In this document: positions 1 through 6,016 of the stretch, in pieces
Numbering within the stretch: position 1 is the first letter of the stretch
Layout: the number at the start of each line of letters is the position of its first letter
Assembly: GCA_012839665.1 (NCBI GenBank)
Contig: DUMX01000260.1
Span: 1-6,110, forward strand
Length of the DNA stretch: 6,110 nucleotides
Source of the DNA: Gelria sp.
Lineage (GTDB): Bacteria; Bacillota; Syntrophomonadia; Syntrophomonadales; Syntrophomonadaceae
Direction of reading: 5' to 3'
Notes under the pieces: generated by a model
What the model was told of the DNA's origin: nothing
Databases searched by the model: none
The model's input: the letters and a program-made list of their open reading frames with translations, nothing else
Made by a program: the position numbers and the translations under genes

Positions 1-1054
1 GGAAACATTCGCCTATGGTTCGGTCAGGAGTATCCCCATTTTCATATTGTAAAAACCCGGTGTCAATCATTCCCTGGCCAATTAAATACTGCAGTGACAT
101 TTCCATGGTAAGCATTCCGAACTGGCTACCGGTAAAAATAGCGTTAGGTATTTGGTGATATTTCCCCTCTCTGATTAGGTTGCGGATGGCATTAGTACAA
201 ATCATCAATTCAGTTGCAAGTACCATACGTTCATTAGTTATGTTGGGAAGCAGGCGCTGTGATATAACTGCCCGTAGGCAGTTGGATAATTGTACGCGTA
301 TCTGCTGCTGGTGGGTGGAGGGAAAAACGTCTATCATGCGCTCTACCGTCTGAGCAGCGTTAATGGTGTGTAAGGTGGCTAATACCAGATGGCCGGTTTC
401 TGCTGCGGTAATGGCAGTAGAAATAGTCTCTAAATCACGTAATTCTCCAATCATGATTACATCCGGGTCCTGACGCAGCGAAGCCCGGAGGGCATGTGTG
501 AAATCCTTGCTGTCTATGCCGATTTCCCGCTGGGTGATATAACTCTTTTTATTTTGGTGTATGTACTCGATAGGGTCTTCCAGGGTAACAATATGGCAGG
601 CCCGTTCACTATTAATAATATCAATCATACTGGCCATAGTAGTTGACTTACCGCTGCCGGTAGGTCCGGTTATAAGAATAAGCCCGCTGGTGTATCGTGC
701 CAGTGACTCAACCGTTACAGGTAATCCCAGGTATTCCAAATCAGGAATCTTGGTTTGGATAATGCGTGCTGCTATAGCCACCATTCCCTGGTGGCGATAT
801 ATATTTATGCGAAAATTTCCTACCCCTTCAATTTGGTAGGAGGTGTCAATCTCCCCTTCCACCATAAATACCCGGTGGCCCTTGTCCCCAAGTATATCAA
901 GTGCCATCTGCTCCAGTTCTTCTTTTTGCAGGGTAATATCATTAAGTCTAATTAAGCGAGTATTATAACGAATAATCGGCGGTGTCATAGGTGCCAGATG
1001 AACATCCGAAGCCCCAATCTCGACCGCTGTTTTCAAGATTTTGTTTAACTGCAT
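1..1054 (-). CDS. pilT: PilT, type IV pilus retraction ATPase (3' end cut by window edge)
   Basis: PilT is a hexameric cytoplasmic ATPase that drives pilus depolymerisation and retraction (twitching motility, DNA uptake). The visible part is 351 residues, close to the usual 340-370, so only a short C-terminal tail should be missing beyond the left edge. Motifs read in order: N-terminal 'GASDVHL' (residues 14-20), Walker A GPTGSGKST (130-138), Asp box TLEDPIE (157-163), Walker B region DPDVIMIGELRD (196-207), His box TGHLVLATLHT (220-230) and the PilT-specific AIRNLIREGK (289-298). The last motif separates PilT from the assembly ATPase PilB. The ATG at 1054 is preceded by AAGGAG (1064-1069) with a 9-base spacer. 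It lies 149 bases downstream of three minor-pilin genes on the same strand, as expected in a pilus locus. Family identity is essentially certain. Whether it is the sole PilT or a PilU-type paralogue cannot be told here. Confidence 0.97.
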   Translation of the reverse strand, partial: MQLNKILKTAVEIGASDVHLAPMTPPIIRYNTRLIRLNDITLQKEELEQMALDILGDKGHRVFMVEGEIDTSYQIEGVGNFRINIYRHQGMVAIAARIIQTKIPDLEYLGLPVTVESLARYTSGLILITGPTGSGKSTTMASMIDIINSERACHIVTLEDPIEYIHQNKKSYITQREIGIDSKDFTHALRASLRQDPDVIMIGELRDLETISTAITAAETGHLVLATLHTINAAQTVERMIDVFPSTHQQQIRVQLSNCLRAVISQRLLPNITNERMVLATELMICTNAIRNLIREGKYHQIPNAIFTGSQFGMLTMEMSLQYLIGQGMIDTGFLQYENGDTPDRTIGECF

Positions 1055-1203
1055 AACTTCACTCTCCTTAATTTAGCTGATTATCTATAGCTGGCTAATT
1101 AAACTACTTTAAACGTATTATTAACCCTTCATGGGTGTTGGGTCTGGTTTTTTTAAAAAGTAAGCGTTAATCTGCGTCAAAAAGAGCCTATTTACATATA
1201 ACC
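1055..1203 (-). promoter_or_regulatory. Gap before pilT: weak promoter candidate and small dyad
   Basis: This 149-base gap lies between the large prepilin gene and pilT. A weak sigma-A-like candidate on the minus strand has -35 TTTAAA (1108-1113), an 18-base spacer and -10 TATAGA (1084-1089), about 30 bases before the pilT start. It overlaps a short dyad, TTAGC (1073-1077) facing GCTAA (1094-1098), and two direct copies of TAGCTG (1074-1079 and 1088-1093), an arrangement an operator could have. Just after the prepilin stop I see no GC-rich hairpin followed by T residues. The only hairpin is 4 bp (ACCC/GGGT, 1124-1136) with no T-run on this strand. Read-through from the prepilin operon into pilT is therefore plausible. 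The promoter match is weak. Confidence 0.25.
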
Positions 1204-3057
1204 CTATTTTATATGGTCCTTAATCTCACTCCAGCGGGACGATTGCCAACCCGAGTTGACCGGGTCAGGAAAATGGGGTGGCGAATCATAGAGAAAGCGG
1301 GGATCATGTGTATAATTCTTTTTATAGCCCCCACTTAAAATAAAACCGCTAATTCCCAGGGGACCGCGGTATTTTTGAGCGATTGATCCTACTAAACGGG
1401 CAGTATCCTTACCCCTAATGAGGTCTGCATCGTAAGCTTCAAAACCAAAGGATTCATTCTGAGCATACATAGCGGTGTGAAGATAAATATTATCGGGAGC
1501 ATTATCGACCGATACGCCGATATTCATAAATGTCCAGCAGTAATCCTTATATTGAAATAAGGAACCAATAGAGCCACGGTAACGAACATCCTTATCATGC
1601 TGCGAGAGCCAATTATAGTGCAGGACATTTACATAGTTGGCAGCAACTAACCCCAGCATATCGTCACCGCTTCCCGTTACCTCATTATGGGTCCATTCAC
1701 CGTTTTCAAAAACTGGAACGAAATCGGTATCTTGGTAGGTTACACCTGGGGTATTATCCCACCATTGGGACCAATTCGGCTTGCTTCTAAGGCCGGGTCT
1801 GCTCCAGTCACAGGGATCATGCGCAGTAATGTAGATATCATTGGCTGCAGCTATGGTAAGGCGCCCACTCAATTTACCCGATACAAATACATTGCCAAGC
1901 TCAACATTATACTTTGCGGTAGTGTCATGGCCTCCGGTTCCTCCATCAACATAGATGACTCCGTTGGGGGGTAAATCTAAAGGATCAACTGTTTTAGCAA
2001 AATCCTCAAAGGAACGAAAATTTTGAGTTCGGTTATCGTCTATACTACCATCGTTATTACGGAATATTCTTTGAAACATGACATCTTTGGAGTCCTCAGC
2101 CCTTTCCGCGGCAATTTCCCAATCCCACCAGAGGTCGCTCTGTGGAATATCCCACCAGTTCATTACTTTGCCGTTTGTGGGCAAAAAACGGTATTCCGCA
2201 TTATTGAAATGCCAGGTATTGGTGGTCCGGTCATAATAGCGGATATTATAACCGCCATCTTCTAGGTGTATGCAGGCGCGGCCATTGTAATAATGGCCAT
2301 CAATGCGGGCATGGGCCTTCAGGTTACTTAAACTGCTGCTGAAAGCCAGTGTCTCCGCTACCTGGGAGTTACCTTTGCGGAAAATTGCCGGGTTATACAT
2401 ATTCTCAGCCGGTTGAATATCAATACCCTTCACATAGGTGACTGGCCCGTGGAAAACCGGGTTGCCCCTAACATATAAGGTATCGTTAGTATGTAGTGGG
2501 CCATATACAACTTCCCCCGACAACCAGTTGATAGGAGTGCCGGATTTGTCTTCTTCCTTATCATTAGCCATAACAAATTGAGTGAAGGTCTTTTTGTATA
2601 CTTCTACTTCGATAGTGCGCAACCGTTCCGGATAACGGCTATCCCAACCGGTGGAGCGTATAATCCGCCGGTTATTATCTTCAACCTTATCGGTTTGTCC
2701 CTCTATCTCTATCAGCGGCACCAGAACATTTAAACGATAGTTTGGGCCGGGTTCCAGTTCATACAGGTTGTAATCTTTATCGTCATATTGTATTAGATCT
2801 GGGTTACTATCTTCTGCAGCTAAAAAATCAGATTTTTCGTTATTAAGCCGCCATAAAGTTCGGTTATAGCCTTGCTCGGCAGCGTAGAGGGCCTTTTCAC
2901 TGCTGGAAGCTATGGCGACAAGCCCGGTGTTTCCCCGGCTCACCTGGTAGGCTGCTGCTGACAATATAATCATAAGTATCATAAGGATAAGCACCATGGG
3001 AAGAGCTGCTCCGTGCTGGTTTCGAAATAACGTTATGGGTGATTTTATATATCGCAT
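1204..3057 (-). CDS. Large PilX/GspK-position prepilin, DUF4900/ComZ-like, 617 aa
   Basis: This is a secreted minor pilin predicted to be anchored by its N-terminal helix and to carry a large beta-rich head. Residue numbers use the ATG at 3057. A basic leader of 16 residues ends in HG, followed by AALPMVLILM and a hydrophobic helix (about 17-37). This is the PilX_N style, with Met instead of Glu at +5. The helix continues into the pilin-typical AEQGYNRTLWRL. Beta-rich segments follow: GPLHTNDTLYVRGNPVFHGP (about 186-205), GVIYVDGG (366-373), NVFVSGKLSGRLTIAAANDI (389-408) and LGLVAANYVNVL (468-479). The end contains GSIAQKYRGPLG, then GGYKKNYTHDPRFLYDSPP. I recognise that pattern from DUF4900/PilX-like proteins. 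The large head invites comparison with Thermus ComZ, a pilin with a beta-solenoid insert. Trp is abundant (18 by my count). The longer ATG at 3078 would overlap the upstream gene and has no suitable Shine-Dalgarno site. Prepilin identity is strong; the exact role is inferred. Confidence 0.85.
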   Translation of the reverse strand: MRYIKSPITLFRNQHGAALPMVLILMILMIILSAAAYQVSRGNTGLVAIASSSEKALYAAEQGYNRTLWRLNNEKSDFLAAEDSNPDLIQYDDKDYNLYELEPGPNYRLNVLVPLIEIEGQTDKVEDNNRRIIRSTGWDSRYPERLRTIEVEVYKKTFTQFVMANDKEEDKSGTPINWLSGEVVYGPLHTNDTLYVRGNPVFHGPVTYVKGIDIQPAENMYNPAIFRKGNSQVAETLAFSSSLSNLKAHARIDGHYYNGRACIHLEDGGYNIRYYDRTTNTWHFNNAEYRFLPTNGKVMNWWDIPQSDLWWDWEIAAERAEDSKDVMFQRIFRNNDGSIDDNRTQNFRSFEDFAKTVDPLDLPPNGVIYVDGGTGGHDTTAKYNVELGNVFVSGKLSGRLTIAAANDIYITAHDPCDWSRPGLRSKPNWSQWWDNTPGVTYQDTDFVPVFENGEWTHNEVTGSGDDMLGLVAANYVNVLHYNWLSQHDKDVRYRGSIGSLFQYKDYCWTFMNIGVSVDNAPDNIYLHTAMYAQNESFGFEAYDADLIRGKDTARLVGSIAQKYRGPLGISGFILSGGYKKNYTHDPRFLYDSPPHFPDPVNSGWQSSRWSEIKDHIK

Positions 3058-3059
3058 AC

Positions 3060-4037
3060 TTATACCCCCTGCAACCATTTATTTATGTTTATCTTGCAAG
3101 TAGCAGTTGCGTCACCAGTATTAGCGGTCGCTGTAATTGTAACATCAGGCGGCCACCACGATGGGTCCCGGAACTCCCAATAACCCCAATCACTTTCCTT
3201 TTTCATTAATTTCATAGTAGCGTGCAGACTATCGGTGCCAGGTTCAACTGTTACCCAATCAGGATGGCTGGATGTCCATTTAACTGATTTATCAGTCGCG
3301 TTTGCCGGCCAGACTTCGGTTACATTAACCGACTTTTCATGTGTATTTGATTTAGTGATTATCATTTTGGTAGAAGTAGGGCTAATTATAAGCTTATGGA
3401 CATCAACCACCGGCAGTTCTGTCTCATCGGGTACCGGTGCACCAGTTATAGCCCCTACTTCCCTGCTCCTGATCATATAAGTAGAAGCCAGGTTAAATGG
3501 TGCAAAGCGTTCATTTGTCTGCCCGCTGTCGCTTACCTGAAGATTAACTTCCACTGCTCGGGAGTTTTCCGGTCGATTAAAAGGTTTGCTGGTGACACCT
3601 TCCAGCACGGTGGTCCAGCCCGAATCATTTTCGGCGGGAATAGCAGCACCTAAAATTGCAGCCGGATCAGGGTTAGAAAGGATTACTTTTTTAAGGTGGT
3701 TGTCAGTGCTTACCTGGTAAATAACTTTTTCCCATTTCGAGTCGGTTTCATTGTAGCGATATATTATTAAACGCTGCCCATCATCTTCTACCAGGACAGA
3801 ATCAACTGCACTGGATGGCCGGACTGCCCCGCGGATTTCCCGGCTGATCCAGAGCATAGATGCATTGGCCTGGGCTATATGAGGATTAATGGCCTCACAA
3901 TGAGACCACATACGGTTAGTAGCAGTTAAGGCATTAATAGCAGGTACCAGGACAACTACCAGTAAGACCAAAACAACCAGAACTTCTATCAGAGTCATAC
4001 CCTGATTATTCATTTTTTCTTTTATAAATGACTGCAT
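3060..4037 (-). CDS. PilW/GspJ-like minor prepilin with C-terminal Big_2-like Ig domain, 325 aa
   Basis: Minor pilin, second of three in the operon. Numbering from the ATG at 4037: a 13-residue basic leader ends in NNQG, and cleavage after Gly13 leaves MTLIEVLVVLVLLVVVLVPA, a class III prepilin signal with Glu at +5. The globular pilin head (about 45-195) includes LWISREIRGAVRPS and ends in STYMIRSREV, which fits PilW/GspJ-type pilins. A short Pro-rich linker (about 199-211) joins it to a C-terminal domain (about 214-318). That domain has the Big_2 (BID_2) pattern: LIISPTSTKMII, then VWPANATDKSVKWTSSHPDW, then VTITATANTGDATATCKI. The fold is common in surface adhesins and is expected to be displayed outside the cell. 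A Trp-rich insert (DWGYWEFRDPSWWPPD) interrupts the usual 'GTATITA' approach strand. The stop is 2 bases from the next gene's start. Prepilin identity is very secure, the Ig-like domain is strong, and the PilW label is positional. Confidence 0.88.
   Translation of the reverse strand: MQSFIKEKMNNQGMTLIEVLVVLVLLVVVLVPAINALTATNRMWSHCEAINPHIAQANASMLWISREIRGAVRPSSAVDSVLVEDDGQRLIIYRYNETDSKWEKVIYQVSTDNHLKKVILSNPDPAAILGAAIPAENDSGWTTVLEGVTSKPFNRPENSRAVEVNLQVSDSGQTNERFAPFNLASTYMIRSREVGAITGAPVPDETELPVVDVHKLIISPTSTKMIITKSNTHEKSVNVTEVWPANATDKSVKWTSSHPDWVTVEPGTDSLHATMKLMKKESDWGYWEFRDPSWWPPDVTITATANTGDATATCKININKWLQGV
3065..3070 (-). promoter_or_regulatory. Ribosome binding site AGGGGG that sets the start at 3057
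   Basis: AGGGGG on the minus strand lies 7 bases before the ATG at 3057. It sits inside the last codons of the upstream gene, whose TAA ends at 3060, leaving a 2-base gap between genes. The alternative ATG at 3078 lies upstream of this site and so cannot use it. This decides for the 617-residue product over a 624-residue one, and implies close coupling of the two genes' translation. Confidence 0.8.
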
Positions 4038-4044
4038 TAACATT

Positions 4045-4052
4045 CCCCCCTT
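4045..4052 (-). promoter_or_regulatory. Ribosome binding site AAGGGGGG that sets the start at 4037
   Basis: AAGGGGGG lies in the 29-base gap between the first and second prepilin genes, 7 bases before the ATG at 4037. An in-frame ATG at 4043 is only one base from the G-run, too close to be the start. A third in-frame ATG at 4013 would leave a 5-residue leader (MNNQG) and lacks an equally good site. The start at 4037 is therefore preferred, giving a 13-residue leader. Confidence 0.75.
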
Positions 4053-4066
4053 GGCTGCATAATCGA

Positions 4067-5827
4067 TTACTTACCCGAAATTTTCAGGGTAAGATTATGA
4101 CCAGGTTCGGCAAACTGTATACTACCGGTATTGTAAGAACAATAAATATTAAAGCGGCGGAAAAAGAAAGTTCCAATGTCCGGGCTGCTGTCAAAACGCA
4201 TTTTAAAAGTCTTGTAGAAATAATCGTATTTAAGTTCCAGTTTTGTGTCAGGATGGTCCGGGTCCGGAATTATTATCTCATGGTCATCAGTTTCTTCCTT
4301 CAGGGTATTATTGTTCCCATCTAATAAAGCCCATTTCCCGCTTACGCTATCAGTACCGATTTTTATATAAGGGGCCCAATCGTTAGTATCATCACTGTTC
4401 AGTTCAGCATTTTCATCACCTAAATAAACCAAGGTAAAATCATCGGTTAAATTGGTATATCCGGATAAAACAAACTCGGTAAAAGAAACCGTAAGCTCGG
4501 CATCGATATCAGATGAATCTGGTTTATAAGGTGTCAAGTCGATTATTTCAGGTTCGGTAGAACCGGATTTTAGAAAAGTCAATCGGTGCTGAGGGTAGTC
4601 AGTGTTAATATTATTCCCTGCTGCTGATGCCACCCAGGCCGGGCCATCGTCGTTGTAATTGCTTTTAAAATCCCACAAATTCAAAATAGCCGGTTCCTCA
4701 TCCTCAGCAGGATACTCATCAGCAGGATATTTCAGACCGTTTTCAGGCAGAGCCAGATCAGGGAGAATGGGGTATGCCAGCAGAGGCTCTATAGTAAGGC
4801 TGTAGGTCCCACCCTCACAAACCCGGCCCGAATCAGGGTCAGGGTCTACACCCGCCGGCCAGAGATCGGTAAATGTTACGCTGCTTTGCCCGGCAGCCAC
4901 CGTTTTTACCCTGGATTCTCCTACACCATCCAGAGTAACATCAAATTTTTCCTGACTGGGCGCAAATTTAAGATTAAGCGTTGCCGGTTCTTCCATCTCT
5001 ACCTGTTTATAACTGGTAACATAAGGCCGTGCTTCTACCTCCGTGGCAGGTTGATCGGGTCGGGTTATCATTCCCAGGCGTTCAGTCTGCACCTGATAAG
5101 AATATACAGTGTTGTCATCAGGAAAAGTCATAGGAATTAAAGCCTGCCCGTCTGCATTAGTCATGGCCATATGACTGGGACCAGTGCCGTCCAGGGTTAC
5201 GATAGCGCCCTCCACGGGAATGCGTTCACCGTTTTCATCGGTCCAGCCCCGGACTACTTCGATAATAACCCCGCTAATAGGGGATGTGCTGCCTTCTCGG
5301 GCAACAAAGGTTTTGAAATCAGCCTTTTTAGTTACCTTTCCGGTAAAAAGAGAAGGGCAAGAAACTTCAATAGTCAATGCTTTATAATCGAAGGGATTTT
5401 TATCATCACCATCAGAAAATAAGCCATCGGCAGGGTCATCTACCCATTGTACAATTTTACGGGCTTCAAAAAGGGCAAAACGCGAGTCAGGATCGGGGGT
5501 ATCGCTGTAACTGCCGTTTTCATCAAGTAGAGGATTACCGTCATCATCAAAATAATATTCGGATATGCCGGTTTTAAGCGGGGCACCATCCTCCTCACTG
5601 ATATAGTTGCTAGGCGTTACCTGTGCCAGTATGTGTTCCAATTCCCGTTTGGCTAATTCAGCAGCAATCATACGGGCACGATTTTCATGAGTTATTTTGG
5701 TAGCCATAGTAAAGAGGGGGAAACACGCTGTTACAACTAATAAGAGGATAACCAGGGCTACCAGTATTTCTACCAGCGTGAAGCCGCTTTCACCATGAAA
5801 AACGAATGAATTTTCATGTTTACGCAT
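4067..5827 (-). CDS. PilV/GspI-like minor prepilin with large C-terminal beta extension, 586 aa
   Basis: First gene of the prepilin operon. A 15-residue leader ends in GESG, and cleavage after Gly15 leaves FTLVEILVALVILLLVVTAC, a canonical class III prepilin signal with Phe+1 and Glu+5. The helix continues through ARMIAAELAKRELEHILAQ, typical of PilV/GspI ('A..la..ele.i'). The pilin head ends near residues 148-178 with YKALTIEVSCP then ADFKTFVAREG, the usual last strands of this family. About 400 residues follow, far beyond a normal PilV (about 120-190). Residues about 183-290 look like a carboxypeptidase-regulatory/SdrD_B-like beta domain (RIPVEGAIVTLDGTG, then MTNADGQALIPM). Residues about 291-350 may form a second small beta domain. 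Residues about 380-586 are a beta-rich, Asp/Asn-rich region I cannot assign; a lectin-like (LamG/ConA) fold is only a guess. Asp/Gly stretches such as DDDGNPLLDENG (94-105) could bind calcium. The ATG at 5827 has AGGAGA (5835-5840) upstream. Confidence 0.87.
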   Translation of the reverse strand: MRKHENSFVFHGESGFTLVEILVALVILLLVVTACFPLFTMATKITHENRARMIAAELAKRELEHILAQVTPSNYISEEDGAPLKTGISEYYFDDDGNPLLDENGSYSDTPDPDSRFALFEARKIVQWVDDPADGLFSDGDDKNPFDYKALTIEVSCPSLFTGKVTKKADFKTFVAREGSTSPISGVIIEVVRGWTDENGERIPVEGAIVTLDGTGPSHMAMTNADGQALIPMTFPDDNTVYSYQVQTERLGMITRPDQPATEVEARPYVTSYKQVEMEEPATLNLKFAPSQEKFDVTLDGVGESRVKTVAAGQSSVTFTDLWPAGVDPDPDSGRVCEGGTYSLTIEPLLAYPILPDLALPENGLKYPADEYPAEDEEPAILNLWDFKSNYNDDGPAWVASAAGNNINTDYPQHRLTFLKSGSTEPEIIDLTPYKPDSSDIDAELTVSFTEFVLSGYTNLTDDFTLVYLGDENAELNSDDTNDWAPYIKIGTDSVSGKWALLDGNNNTLKEETDDHEIIIPDPDHPDTKLELKYDYFYKTFKMRFDSSPDIGTFFFRRFNIYCSYNTGSIQFAEPGHNLTLKISGK

Positions 5828-5987
5828 CAGGTAATCTCCTTTATAAAAAAACTAATAGCCGTTACTGATCGGAAATTAGGGACTTAAGACGGTAAACATT
5901 AAGCGGTAGGTGTATAAATTAGGAAATAAGTCATAATTATTAATGGCATAACTGCGATTATTGGCAGGTCTTTAGAGTCTTTTAGTC
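5828..5987 (-). other. Predicted untranslated leader of the prepilin operon
   Basis: This is AT-rich DNA between the candidate promoter and the first prepilin gene, with no supported ORF. Transcription would begin near 5981, giving a leader of about 150 bases. It holds a small hairpin, CTGC (5952-5955) facing GCAG (5964-5967) with an 8-base loop. The terminator-like hairpin listed separately is at its downstream end, and the Shine-Dalgarno site AGGAGA (5835-5840) follows 8-9 bases before the ATG. I do not recognise a known riboswitch class in it. Confidence 0.45.
5845..5879 (-). terminator. Terminator-like hairpin with U7 tract just before the first RBS
   Basis: Read on the minus strand, CTAAT (5875-5879), a 2-base internal mismatch, CCG (5870-5872), an 8-base loop, CGG (5859-5861), a 2-base mismatch and ATTAG (5852-5856) form an 8-bp interrupted stem. 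Seven T residues (5845-5851) follow directly. The layout is that of a Rho-independent terminator, but the stem is AT-rich and so weak. It ends only 4 bases before the Shine-Dalgarno site of the 586-residue prepilin, leaving no room for a promoter after it. It must therefore be read through, at least part of the time, which suggests an attenuator. Alternatively it is the terminator of an upstream gene, or a chance structure. Confidence 0.45.
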
Positions 5988-6016
5988 CTTATACCATAAT
6001 AGCATTACTTTATTAA
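5988..6016 (-). promoter_or_regulatory. Candidate sigma-A promoter of the prepilin operon
   Basis: On the minus strand there is -35 TTAATA (6011-6016; 4 of 6 match TTGACA), an exact 17-base spacer, and -10 TATAAG (5988-5993; 5 of 6 match TATAAT). A TG one base before the -10 gives an extended -10 (TGGTATAAG). The predicted start of transcription is near 5981. It faces the three prepilin genes and is the best promoter-like match in the region. The DNA is AT-rich, so chance matches are possible. Confidence 0.5.

Noticed and set aside
561..955. Plus-strand open frames over the pilT gene
   Set aside because: They are antisense to conserved PilT motifs, lack good ribosome binding sites and show no protein-family features.
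1141..1161. T-run and A-run (GGTTTTTTTAAAAAG) as a terminator after the prepilin operon
   Set aside because: The tract is a self-complementary A/T run without a GC-containing stem before it on the minus strand; the T7 lies on the plus strand, where no gene ends.
4886..5577. Plus-strand open frames across the first prepilin gene
   Set aside because: Shadows of the 586-residue prepilin in other frames, with low-complexity or meaningless translations.
5828..5987. Cyclic-di-GMP or other riboswitch in the operon leader
   Set aside because: Such riboswitches often control pilus genes in Clostridia, and the leader is long enough. I could not find hallmark conserved segments of the c-di-GMP-I class or any other class I know, so only the terminator-like hairpin is claimed.
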